DNA of 64,000 bases. Source: Pagrus major. Lineage: Eukaryota > Chordata > Actinopteri > Spariformes > Sparidae. The translations under genes were made by a program, and so were the position numbers. The stretch lies in the NCBI RefSeq assembly GCF_040436345.1, contig NC_133232.1:26938315-27002314 (forward strand). Direction: 5' to 3'. Shown here in pieces: positions 11,134-23,687 of the stretch (positions are counted from its first letter, which is position 1; every line of letters begins with the position of its first letter). The notes beneath the pieces were generated by a model. That model was not told the origin of the DNA and ran no database searches. It was given only the letters and a program-made list of their open reading frames with translations.

Positions 11134-14100
11134 ATGGAGGATCCTCATACACGGTACAGCAAACGCCTGGTGAGTAACTAACTGTGTTAGCTCCCCTGAA
11201 CACCTGTTTTATGTTTACAATGCGAGTGTTTTGTTCAAGGTGTGTTCGTGTGAAGCTAGACCCCTTTTAAAACCCCACGAAGCATGATGTATTATGTCAT
11301 TTGTGTTTGACTTGAGTGGTCCACTCTCCTTTGGCACATTGTGTCATGGCAGTGGTCCTCCTCCTGTTGTGTCTGGCACCCTGATAAGGGTAATGAACTT
11401 GTCCAAACACTCTGGGTTCACGAGAGAGTCAAGTTCACTGTCTAACCTGTGACTGCATTTGTGCTGTGACCTTGTTTCACCTCCTTGCAGTCGTGTCCCC
11501 TGGCTGTAAAACAATTAACACACTGCTTTCTGACACTGTGTTCTCTGGGATAGAAATATTATTAATAGTGGTGGTTTAATTTGTATTGATAGCTAAATAT
11601 ATAATAATGTTTTTTTATGACATTGTTGATTGGCATTATAAAGCACGTCTTGGTGTATTTGTTGAACACACCATAACTTAATAAAGGCGCCCAATAAATC
11701 TTTGCATAATTGTAATCCATTAACCCCCTTTGTCATTTTTATGACTTTATATTAAAACATCAGCCTGGGTTGCTCTCATGTTACTGAATTGTTTTCAGTT
11801 GCAAATAAATATGTAGTGTGCAGCCCTCAGTTATGAAAGTGACGAGCATCAGAGTTTAAGTAATGCCACATTTGTGGTAAAAGGATGGGGGTGGGGAGGT
11901 CTGAGAGCAGGGGGTGTTGTGCTTGATCCATCTGTCTAGCCAAGCAGTTCTGCATAGGATGAATGGCAGGAGGGGAGGAAAAGGAGGGGGCAGTGTGTGG
12001 AAGATTAACCCCGGCTATTGTGATGCTGTATTGTTTGGTTCCCACATGAACTGATTTGGTAGTTGGCTGACTGATGATTAGCTTGGAATGATTTATAGTG
12101 ATTTTATCCTTGACTTGGGTAAAGGTTTGTCACATATTGCCATTTTGGTCCTTTTAACACTGACATATGGGTGTCACCTCATGTCTTGGCAATGAGACTG
12201 CAGTCAATACATTTTTTAAAATATTGGGCAATGTTGCATTTTTGGATGTATGTTGATTTTTGTTGTTTCACTCAGCAGCTGATTTTTGTTTTACACCTTA
12301 AAAATTATTGATGTGATACTTTGAGGCTTTGACTTAGGCCCACTTCTCAGAATTTACAGCTTTTATATTTTTCTTCCCAAGCACATCCCCTCAGCCCTGT
12401 TTGTTATGGTACTTTTTACGTATATGATCTTGACAGGTTGCTATAACTCATCTTTGTCATGGCACTGAAATATCTTCAGAGCAGTAAGACATCCCAAATT
12501 TTGTCGCTGCCAGTTAATTCCAGCCCTCGCCTCCTGTCCTCTTTCTGTGGCTCACTACAAACGATACTGTTCATCTTGTCTAATGTAAAGGTTAACAGAA
12601 GCCTTCTTTCCTCCTCAGCGTACGGGTACGCGGCGCCGCTACCAGGACGATGGAATCTCAGATGACGAGATCGAAGGGAAACGAACGTTCGATCTGGACG
12701 AAAAGTTGCAGTGCGCCAGGTTTAACTCTGACTTGATCAAACACATGGAGGGTAAAGGTGAGAGGAGATTTTTGAAGTATAATTTCAAGGAAACCGTAGC
12801 TGGACACCTCTAATGCTATTTAATGTAATTAAGGCTAGCTGTGTGTTCTCTGTACTGTGTTGCTTGATACTGGAAATTCTTAACATTGTGTTGATCGAAT
12901 AAAGATGTCTTTGCCCGTTCATACTGGTTAATGTAACTTTTTTTTTGATGACTGTGTCTCTGTCTGCGTGTCTCCCTCATAGATTTCACATTTGAATACA
13001 TCCAGAGAGAAGGGCTCAGGGACCCCATTGTCTTTGAGACAGGGGATGGCCTTGGCATACAGTAAGTCACAATCTTTAATGGTTATATCACAGGTTAGTC
13101 TTTTTTTTGTAGTTTATGTTGAGATATATTCTAGCTTAGTTTTCAGTTCAAGGAATAAATCTTATTGACGGTGTGTCTGGAGGAAAAAAACTCAAGGATG
13201 TCTCTCTCTGTTGCAGAATGCCAGACCCTGATTTCAGCGTGAGTGATGTCAAGTTGTTTGTTGGTAAGTTCCTGTTTTATGCCTTTCAGAGTAAATGCCT
13301 TTTGCTTGTAGAGGGAGATAAATCAGCCAAGCCAATATATTGGATGACATTGCTTTATTGCATATATATATATATAGGTGTGTGTGTATATGCTGGCAGA
13401 TAACTAACAGGAAATTGCAGGAGGGATATAACTAAACTAGGTCTGATTTTGTTGAGTGTCACCCTTACATTTTTCTTCGACTGTACAATTTCATGCTCGG
13501 TCTGTATCTCAAGATAAAATTTAAAGGATCTGTACATATTGTTTGTTGATAATATAAGTTAATATTCAAAACAACTAATCGATGGATTTATTCAACTCAT
13601 AAGTATTGATCGGCTTAAAAAAAATCTTGGTTGTGCTATAGTCGCTGGGTATTTTAATCAGAAATAATGGGTATCACACTCAAAAAGTATTAAGTATATT
13701 TTAGGACAATGAATTTGTTTTTAATTACAGTGGCCTCACTTGTTTAACCCCCCCTTTAATCCTTTCGCAGGTAGTCGCCGTATTGTAGATGTGATGGATG
13801 TGAACACCCAGAAGGGAATCGAGATGTCAATGGCTCAGTGGCGGCGCTACTATGAGACGCCGGCGTCAGAACGAGAAAAGCTCTACAATGTCATCAGCCT
13901 GGAGTTCAGCCACACCAGGCTAGAGAATCTGGTCAAACGACCGTCTTCGGTGAGAATTCACGCAGTTTCACGCCTCCGGGTTTTACAACAGCTGCCGCTT
14001 TGATTGGCTTTATCACAGTGATAACATTTTTGCAACATACAGAAAGCGTTATCAAAAACAATCCGTTTGGATTCATGTTTTTATACAATTTTCTTTTTTT

Positions 14101-17100
14101 AACTATCCAGGTGGACCTTATTGACTGGGTGGACAACATGTGGCCCCGACATCTCAAGGAGAGACAGAGAGACTCCACTAATGCCATAATAGACATGCAT
14201 TATCCCAAAGTACAGAAGTGAGTGAACCAAACATATATAATGTTTCCTGTTTTATAATTAAGATGCACTACTGATTCAATTAAGTTCAAAGTCTCTCAGT
14301 GCCTGTTGGTTGATGTTATCCTGTTTTTATTTAAAATCCACATTGTGTTTTCTGTCCTTTCTCTCAGGTACTGTCTCATGAGTGTGCAGGGCTGCTTCAC
14401 AGATTTCCACATTGACTTTGGAGGCACTTCAGTCTGGTACCACATCCTGCGAGGAGGAAAGGTCAGTCTGTCACACCACACGACGACCATAGATTATAAA
14501 GTTTTGATGTAGTCACCCAGTAGAAAAGTTTTATTTGTGATGAGAGACAGCCATTTTTTCCACCATGCTGCCAGACTAAGGGTACATGTGATCGTGGGCT
14601 TCACTTCGTCTTGCTTCCAGGTGTTCTGGCTGATTCCACCCACACCACAGAACCTGGAGATGTACGAGAACTGGGTTTTATCAGGAAAGCAGGGAGACAT
14701 CTTCTTGGGTGACAAGTGTCATGACTGCCAGAGGATAGAGCTCAAACAGGGCAACACCTTCATAATCCCATCAGGTTTGCTACTATAATACGGCCGTGAC
14801 ACGTACAGGCCTGTCGTATACACAGAAACATACACTGTCTGTACCAAGACATGCCTCCAGCGTCCTGTGTCTTGTGTGTTGTAGGGTGGATTCATGCCGT
14901 GTACACCCCAGAGGACACGTTGGTGTTTGGGGGCAATTTCCTCCACAGCTTTAACATCCCCATGCAGCTCAACATCTACAGCATTGAGGATCGCACACGG
15001 GTGAGCAGCACCTCGCATCACCGTAGACTTCTTACTGCTGTTTTATATATAACTGTCCTCTTGACACACATTGATGATTACTTTAGATTCTGTGATTATG
15101 CAAGGTGTGATTCAGTCTTATTCTGTGGAATTACTCATCATAGGAAAACTGCGGTGAGAGAATCATGTCTCAACAATGTCGCCTTAATTATAAGAATTTT
15201 TAACCGATATCCAAACTTGTGTTTACTGGGTAACACAGACACCAGCGCTCTCTGTCTTAAAAGTTAAAGCTGTAACTTTTATGTAAGGTAACCTACGAGC
15301 AGGGATTTGCAACGGCACAAAAAAGTGAACAGTAGTTTATTTGACTACTTTGCTACTTCTATGGAGGAGGCCTTATGCTGTAGATTACAAGGCTCAATCT
15401 TCCATTTTATCTAGCTGTTGTGACAATTTTCTTACTGAATGAATGTAGAAGAAACACTGCATCCACCTCTTAAATTATCTTTCAGACTCTTTAGGGTGAA
15501 ACACTGTTTAAACACTTATCTATGCTGGAAAAAACAGGTGCAGATGGTGCGAATCTCGCTGCAAAGATTAAAATTTTCTCTAGCTGTGGTGGCAATGTTC
15601 TTACTGCGTTGGTCCACCACTCCTGAAAGGATGTGGAGAAGTGCTCATTGCTCAGCTGTACAAGCTGCAGCCACACAACATTTCCTCCACAACTTTCTAA
15701 GCAGAGATTGTGACAAATGCAGGAACTGCATAAGAGCAGAAAATATGCAGGGTGAACAGGGTCTTTTAAGATGCATATTTTTCCTAATCTCTTTCGGTCT
15801 TCCTCCTCTAGGTGCCACCAAAGTTCCGTTACCCGTTCTACTATGAGATGTGCTGGTATGTCCTGGAGAGATACCTCTACTGTCTCACCAACATCTCCCA
15901 CCTCACTGCTGAGTTCCAAAAATACTCTCTGGGCATAGGTAAGGACAGAAGATCACAAGAAAACATGGCTGTCCTCAAACCCTGTTTTCCACACAGATAC
16001 AATCCAATCTCTGACATGAACTTCAACCAACTGCTCCTCTCTCTTTTCAGGACTGACCCCGGCTGACCTCGAAACTAATGATAACACCGGGAATGGCACC
16101 TCCAATGGAGTCGAAAGCGATACTGAAAAAGAGAAGATCGAATTTAAGGATGTAGAAATCAAAGAGGAAGAGGCAGCTCATGTTACAGCACCTCAGCATG
16201 TGCTGACTACCTTTGAGCTGGAGGGACTGTGGAACCTCTTAGGGAAGCTGGAGGAGCTGCCGGCCCACAAAAAGTGTGTCCCTGCAGGCATCGGGAACCC
16301 CACAGCCCTACTCGAAGACATGAGGGTGGGTGTCAACTTAGGCTCCCTGCACATTGGCTACACTTAATTCAAAGTACAGATATACTGAGTATTTTATCTT
16401 ACTGCTCCACTTGTCCAGGCTGTTCTGAAGGAGCACGCCGATGATACACCGCAGCTGTCCTACACTGGAGAGCCCATCGTGAAGTGGCCCGAAAGAGTAA
16501 GTAGAGAATTAATATTTTGCAAACTTCCTGCCGGTAACTTCTGAGGATTTGTTTGTGAACAGATATTTACAACTACTGCTTCAGTTAGTTTTAACTGTCA
16601 CTTTTTTAATGTATAATTGATGTTAAAAAACACTCAGTCTTAGACGGATAAAATAGATGTATTTTTTATGCTTATTACTTAAAAGATATTGTTTATTTCT
16701 TCATTATTAGTGTAATTCTCACCAACTTTTTCTTTGCCTTTCCTGCTGATGTCCCTGATGCAGCCAGCATGGTACCAGCCCCCAGCTCCCCCTCCCCCCG
16801 TCCTTTACCGTCCTCGCTTGGGTCCCACCCTCCACAAGCCTCTTGGCCAGAGGCGCACCAAACGCTCCTCCATCTCAGCCCTGAGGCGCAGACGGGTGAG
16901 GTGCAAGCGCTGTTCCGCCTGCTGCAGGAAGGAGTGCGGCAACTGCCACTACTGCCAAGACATGAGGAAGTTTGGTGGGCCTGGACGCATGAAGAAGAGC
17001 TGTATTATGAGACAGTGTCTCGCTGTGAGTCATCATCCCATCATTGTCTTAGTGTGTGTGGAACAAAAATAATGCTGCCCATCTGAACTTATAACTGCTG

Positions 17101-20100
17101 TATACTTGGAGAAAGATTGAGGCTGCTAACTCAGAATTGTGTTGAATTACTGAAGTCAAATGTAATCTTGTTATATATTCTTTTCCAACTCCAGAAGTCT
17201 GAAACATTTATTTTTCCCTGCAGCCTGCCCTGCCGAACACGGCGCGATGTACCATATGTGGAGAAGGGGAATCGGATGAATCAGATCCGAGCACTCACTC
17301 ACTCATGGAGTGCTCCGTCTGCTCGCAGATCGCCCATCGTCAATGCATTAAGGTAATCATCTTCTGACATGGTGAAGTCAATACATTCATACATTACCCA
17401 ATGATTGCATGGTTTGTTTTGCTGCCCACAAATCAGCTCCTCTGCTGTTCTTTGCTTCAGGAACCTGGTGAAGGGAAGATCAACAAAGATTTACCCAGCT
17501 GCTGGGAATGTCCCAAATGTTACCAAGGCAAAGACTCATCAGAGGTACCAACACACACTTCTCACCTCTGTATCTCGAGAATTGCCATATTATTTATGTT
17601 GATACTCAACCCCACCCACCATCCTTCCCCATCTTTTCCACACCAGTCCTCCAGCGATGAAGAAAGCGAAGAATCAGAGGGCTCCACCTCCTTGCCACTG
17701 TCCAAACTTGCGTACCGGGAAGGCATTGGTGTCGGTGAAGGGGTGAAACGAGGGAAACGAAGCAGACCCACACCCCGACCCACAGTGCCGCCACCTTCTC
17801 AGAAACTGCTACTGCAGCATCAGCAGAACCGCAAGCGAGCAAGTGCACTGGAGCTCAGACTTAAGAAGAGGGTAAGGTGTAGATCTTAGATGGTTTTAAA
17901 TGTGTTTTATGAAATCTACACAGATCTTTTAAAATCTAAGCGTTACCTTGATGAAACTTCTCAGTCTCCCTGAAACTGGTTTGGCAGATGCTACAAATAT
18001 GATAATGGCACTTCCTCAGACTTAAAATAGTAGAAAAAATCTCTCTGTATTTGACATTTATCTCATTCAAACCCCAATTCTGTTTATTGCAGATAAAACT
18101 GGAGCGCAGCAAACTCTTAACGGTAAGCAAACCACTTATTTCTGCAGTGATTCTATATTGCATTGGAATAATACTACAGCGCACATGTAGCATTATTCTA
18201 GGAGGTAGTTTCATCCAAACAACAAATGAAACATGCATTATGTTGTTCTCATCTGCTGTCCTTTTTGCCCTTCCCTCTAGAAACAGTCGTCTCTGGATCG
18301 TTCTCCCAGGCTGCTGGGCTCCAGGTTGCTGTCCCGGCTACGCTCTCCAACCAGCAGACTATCTCAGGGCAGAGGCCGCAGCTCCACCTGGGCCAGTGGC
18401 TCCTCTTACCACGGCTCTCCAGGAGGCACTGGGTCCTTCCAGCAGCAGCAGCAGCAGTCTTCCCACGGTCTGGTACTTGAGCCCAAGGGAGAGCCCCGCA
18501 GAGGGAGGGGAAGAGGGGTGAGGCTGCGGGGAGGTGGAGCAGGAAGAGGAATCAGAAGTTGTAGAAGCCATGGAGAGATGGAAGAGGAGAGTGAGGACAG
18601 CAGCAGCAGCAGCACAAGCAGCAGCAGCGACAACGACGACGAGGAGGAGGAAGAGGAGAGGGGGCAGAACAATGGGAGGGGACTGGATAAAGAGAACCAG
18701 CCACAGTCGAGGAGAGGAGGACGGGCAGCCAAAGAAAGAGAAGAGGAAGGGGGTGAGGTGGCCAACCAAAACGGTGCAGAGGAGGAGGACGAGGAGGAGA
18801 TGGAGCAGGACAGTCAAACTGGGGGGAAAGATGGCTCCTATCTTAAAGTGACACTTCAAAAGCCAACCAGGGCCAAGCGGGACCCGACAGCAATCGTCCC
18901 CAAATTAGAGGCTGTCGCCCCTCAAACTGCCACTTCCACAATACACAACCAGACCAGAGCCCTCGTCAGACCCCCCATTAGAAATCGTGGCCCCTGTCCC
19001 GATCAGCAATCCAATAGGCACACATCACCACACACTCGCAGTGGACTCACAATCACTCGTACCTCTCACCCAGAGAGGCCCGAGGCCTCTAAAATAGCAA
19101 AGCCGAGCAGGCCAGCTAAACTGAGCAATGGCGCCTCCTCTTCTTCAACTTCTGAGCTTCCTCATCTCCGCATCCCTCTGTCCGCCCTGCAGGAGGGAGG
19201 GAGCGAGGCGGACAGGGAGAACGGTGGGAGCGGGCCGGGCTGCGAGAGGGAGGTGTGGGTGTCCGTCTTCCGCTACTTAAGTCGAGCAGATCTCTGCGTC
19301 TGCATGGCTGTCTGCAAGAACTGGTACAAATGGTAAGATGAGAACGTTGAGTTGATTAACTTTATTAGGAGACAAATCTCTGATCAAACCTTTTTATTTG
19401 CATATTTTTTCTATTGCTCCTAATGGAAATATTCAAATGTTTGTCACTTTCTCTTTAAAATGACAGAGTGCAGCTTTTGCACACCTTAAAATCGACCGGT
19501 GCGTAGGAGAAGACAGAGGGCCGACAGAATCAGGAAAAAAACTCCTGCACCTTGTCCACTTCACTTGCAATTAAGTTTAATGACAACGTTTCGGTACTTA
19601 GACCTTCATCAGGTTATCTTCCGCTAAAATGACAAATATCACAGCTGTTTCACATCAATTTGATGACAGCTCAAATTAAAAGTTTTTCTGCTCTCTGGAG
19701 CTGGTGTGTGAATCATGCTGAAGATTGTTTGTGAAAGAGAAAAGTGGAAAGAGACATCAGTCTGTAACAACGCTGCACTTTGTGGAGTTCGACAGAGACA
19801 AAGGGTGGCGAGTGGCTGATCGCCTCAATTAAAGAATCCCCCAATTAAACTCAATCGTTGTGAATCAAGGCTACAGCTGTTAATTGAACGGTCAGATACG
19901 ATTAATTAACACGTCATATATTGCGCTCAGCTCATTTAATTTGTAGATGCAGAGTGAACATTAACTAGCCTGCTGCAACAAACTAATGCGTCTGCCTTCT
20001 CTGTAATCAGGAGATAATAAGACATCTGTCAGTTGTTATTTTGGACTTTATTTCCTTTAAACATGGACACGTGGATTTAAATCTTGTTGTATTTCAAACT

Positions 20101-20391
20101 CATTAGTGTTTATCCATGTATAGTGTCGTGTAGTGTCTTTGGGTCATGTTGCTCTGCAATCTAACGAGACAACTCTTCGGATGGATGTGCTCATCCCGAG
20201 TGTGTGTGTGCTTGTTTGCAGGTGCTTAGACAAACGGCTTTGGGCATGTATTGACCTGAGCATCAAACGCACCATCACTCCTCAGGCCCTAACAGGCATC
20301 ATAAAGAGACAGCCGGTCACGCTCGATCTCTCCTGGACCAACATCTCCAAAAAGCAGCTGAACTGGCTTGTTGGACGCCTGCCTGGTATAT

Positions 20392-20431
<40 letters not shown>

Positions 20432-21256
20432 GGCCAGGGTTTTTAAGTGAAATCTGAATTAGTCTCATCTCCACCAAAAGTTTGTCCTCCATCACGTCCG
20501 TTAAACACAAAGCTTCCCTTGATTTTTCAGGGCTGAAGGATCTGATGGTGTCAGGTTGTTCCTGGTCATCTATTTCAGCTCTCTGCTCCTCTGGCTGCCC
20601 TCTCCTCCGTTCTCTGGACCTGCGGTATGCAGACGGGGTCAAAGACTCTCAGATCAGGGATCTCGTCACTCCTCCAGGTGAGGACAGAGCGGCTTCGGAG
20701 GCTACAGACAGATGCTGTTATCACTGTTATGTCAATCATCATCGTCGTCTCTCTTTTCGTTTCAGGCTGTGACAATCGCAGTCAGTTGCGGACCATGCAG
20801 TGTTTGCGACTAGCAGGCCTGGACATCAGCGACTCCACTCTGCGCCTGGTGATCCGTCACATGCCCCACTTAACAAAACTGGACCTCTCCCACTGCAACA
20901 GCCTCACCGACCACTCCATCAACCTGCTGACTGCAGTGGGCTCGTCCACCCGAAACACGCTCACAGAACTCAACCTGGGAGGTGAGAGACTGATCACACG
21001 AAACACACACATACATGTTGTATTAGTGTTATTTTACTAGTACTGAAGCGTCCGTTTACCCGTTTCTCCTCCAGGCTGCAGTAAACTGACGGACGCGTGT
21101 CTAAAGTATCTCCGCCGCCTCTCCTGCATCTCACTGCTCGACCTGCGAGGCTGCAAAGGCGTCTCCCGCAAAGCCTGCGAGGCTCTCATCTCCGAGCTGT
21201 CGGTCAACATGCTCTACTGCCTATCAGATGAAAAACTGATCCAGAGGATATCCTAA
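11134..21256 (+). CDS. kdm2a: Lysine-specific demethylase 2A (JmjC / CXXC / PHD / F-box / LRR)
   Basis: Nuclear Fe(II)/2-oxoglutarate demethylase of H3K36me1/2, recruited to unmethylated CpG islands. Coding exons: 11134-11169, 12619-12757, 12983-13061, 13217-13263, 13771-13949, 14111-14217, 14368-14461, 14621-14774, 14885-15000, 15812-15938, 16051-16325, 16419-16496, 16764-17024, 17224-17352, 17461-17544, 17647-17871, 18093-18122, 18281-19332, 20222-20385, 20531-20677, 20766-20981, 21075-21256. The sum is 3921 nt, 1306 aa. It begins [12 protein letters not shown]. JmjC iron ligands are visible as HID ([10 protein letters not shown], exon 14368) and the His of GWIHAVYTP. The CXXC finger is in exon 16764 ([17 protein letters not shown]), the PHD in 17224-17544, and the F-box ([13 protein letters not shown]) at the end of the 1052-nt exon. 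Leucine-rich repeats follow, ending [10 protein letters not shown]-terminal wording ([15 protein letters not shown]) and [10 protein letters not shown] match KDM2A, not KDM2B. The teleost aa/ab copy is unresolved. Confidence 0.95.
19470..19620. mobile_element. Probable interspersed repeat fragment
   Basis: It carries AACGTTTCGGTACTTAGACC followed by TTCATCAGG, a motif that recurs in fish interspersed repeats in my memory. It is intronic in kdm2a, with no ORF and no clear boundaries. Confidence 0.35.
20394..20430. repeat. (CA)n microsatellite beside a kdm2a splice donor
   Basis: About 18 CA units starting 9 bp after the exon end at 20385 on the sense strand. Confidence 0.95.
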
Positions 21257-22011
21257 GCACCCGCCTCCTCCTCTGACGGCAGGGGTGAATTTTTTTTTGG
21301 GGTGCAAAGACAAGAGAGCTGATCCGGATGTGAAACTGTGTGACACAAAGGACTCAGACTGGCAGGGAAGTTCACATGCACGTGTAACACATACGAGGAG
21401 GGGTGGGGTCTGAACTGGGACTCACGTAACTGGTGTTGGTGAAAGGGGTTCTCATATACATTTTTTTTTTTTTCCAGTGTACCTAAAATGAGACTCAGGA
21501 GCTTTTTTCTGTTGTTCTTTTGGGAAATAATTTTGTGTGGAAAGAGCAAAATATCTTTGTTTTGTTTTTTTAATTGCCAGAAGTGGGAGAACGGGCAATT
21601 AATTAGCTGTATCCTGCACATCCTTCGGATAACCGAGTGCTCAGCTCCTCTGTGGACAGACACCAGTCTTGACTCCGATCCTGCCTTGAGAAGGTGATCA
21701 GCGAAGACTTTTTGAGTTTCACGACGGGGGGAGTAAAAACGGCCTCGTCCTGTTCGGCAGATCCCCATAAAGTCTTATTTATCAAATGGATAATTTTCAC
21801 TCGTTTGATTACGGCTACATTTGGGTGCTCCAGTTATTATTTTTTTTGACATACAAGAGAGCGGACGTTAAGTTGATGGTTTATGCTTTATGCACATCTA
21901 TGCTTGAGTTTTTTTTTTTTTTTTTTTTTAAAGGTGACCGGTCTTTCACATCACAGCTTGTAAAGTGGGTGACAGGAACGGCCTTGTGTTCACCAGTCTT
22001 ATGTTCGGCTT

Positions 22012-22017
22012 AATAAA
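22012..22017 (+). terminator. kdm2a: kdm2a polyadenylation signal
   Basis: AATAAA (GCTTAATAAAGCAC) 756 bp after the stop. A further AATAAA at 22803 could give a longer 3' UTR. The UTR between them is T-rich, with no other gene seen. Confidence 0.55.
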
Positions 22018-22817
22018 GCACTTTTGTGCAGCAGTAGTCCAGTGTTATGAGCATACGTGGACGTGGAGTGGATGTGGTATAAAAGGGTAAAAAAAAAAAA
22101 GAAGACAGTGTGAGAGGCAATCGACGAGACCTCACCCCAGCGGGAGGGCAGGTTGTACTAAGTGCATGGACGTGGGTAAGCCGAGGGGGTTCAGGTGTCA
22201 GATAAATGGTGCATCGTCAAACAACCGCTAGACTTCAGGTGCTATTATTTCCAAACTTGCTTTGTTTTTGTACAGAGACGACATTTAGAGCAAAAGTGTT
22301 AATATTCTAGATGAAACTGCTCCCCCGCCCCTCTTTGATACACTTATTTTTTTCTTTCCATGGATGAAAAATGTGAGTATCTACTTTTCACTGAATTTCA
22401 TGACCTTGTCCAATACAACGTAGAGATGTATGATTTATTTTTTGGGGGGAGGTGTTGCTCATTTCTTTGTTCAAGTGTAGTGGTTCAATATCAGAAGGTC
22501 TCCTCGCAGACTGGATCTCCTCCTGGCCATATCCCCTTCAAAATGAATATAAGTATATAAATATATACTTTTGTGTAAATGTGTTTTTTTTCCTCTTTTC
22601 GAGTATCAAAACGGGAATCCTGTAGCATTGTAATTATTTTCAGAAGCCTTTTTCACGTTATGTTATTTGTGTTATTTTTCAAGAAAAATAAAAAAATTAA
22701 AAACAAGTCACTGCTCAGATGTCTCTTTTTTATCTGTACAGTGGGATCAGATCTCATGTCAGCTCCTCCCTGGCTCCACCCAGCCTCTCTCCATAACCTG
22801 GAAATAAAGCGACAACT

Positions 22818-22840
22818 AAATAAATAAATAAATAAATAAA
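22818..22840. repeat. (AAAT)n simple repeat
   Basis: About five and a half AAAT units, just after the distal candidate poly(A) signal of kdm2a. Confidence 0.9.
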
Positions 22841-23099
22841 GAAGTAACGCTGCTGCAGCTGTTGTTGTGCTCCCTCGTTACACAGCTGAGTGTTTCACAG
22901 GAAACATTTCTCAGATGTGATCTGGTTTTCATGATCATTAGCCGGGGCAGGGCAGGAGAAGTGAAGCGCTGTCGGCTGCAGCTGTCATCAGCATCGTATC
23001 GGATCCTGCCCGACTCGACTGACCTGGATGTGAAACCGGAATAAAAGGCCGTTTCTTCTGGCTTTGTATTTCTGACGGACCGGAGCATCCCTGCGATAT

Positions 23100-23687
23100 A
23101 AACAGGGGACGCTGGCGGCAGCAGCGGGGTAGCTAGCGCTAGCTAAACTCCAGCCGGCGATTTCACCCCTAATTTTTTGTATTTTCTCCTGAACACACCC
23201 ATGATGAAAAAAATGAACGGACTTGGAAGACACGTCCTCGCCCTGCTAAATTAGCCTCCTCGCATTGTGACTAATGGAAAACAGGAGCAGGAAACAATGT
23301 TGTTATTAGCCAGTTAGCTAACATTAGCATCAGCTAGCCGCTAGTTAACGTTAACTAGCTACAACAAATTAGTGGGCTGAGTTAGCCGGGCTAACTCAGC
23401 CCACTAATTTAAATAGGTACGCACGATATTTTGGTTTGTCTGCTGCCTAGCGTTAACCACCTGGAGAGATTTGTTAAGTGACAGTTTTGTTTTTCCAAGC
23501 GAAACACTTTTCTTTCTTTCTTTCTTTCTTTCTTTCCTTTATTTTAGCGTTAACCCATTTTCTGCTAGCTAGCTTAACCAGCTGTGCCCATCACCGCTGT
23601 GGTGTCACTGCAATCTGTTGGCTGCAGCAGTCGTTTTTTAAACAAACATAGCTTTACTCCTGTTTGACTGACGAGCGGACGACAGCC
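23100..23687 (+). promoter_or_regulatory. ankrd13d: ankrd13d promoter / 5' UTR region
   Basis: GC-rich, with repeated GCTAGC/GTTAGC words, a perfect 22-bp-arm palindrome at 23366-23410 and an adjacent 18-bp palindrome at 23341-23358. A (TTTC)n tract lies at 23509-23540. The ATG at 23688 sits in the context CAGCCATGG, a strong initiation context. The exact transcription start cannot be read. Confidence 0.5.
23366..23410. repeat. Perfect palindrome, 22-bp arms
   Basis: Arms 23366-23387 and 23389-23410 are exact reverse complements around a single G. A second perfect palindrome (CTAGTTAACGTTAACTAG) is at 23341-23358. Confidence 0.95.

Noticed and set aside
18359-18859. Leu/Ser-rich minus-strand ORFs of 119 and 166 codons
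   Set aside because: Antisense shadows of the acidic/Ser-rich kdm2a exon, which has clear F-box-family continuity on the plus strand.
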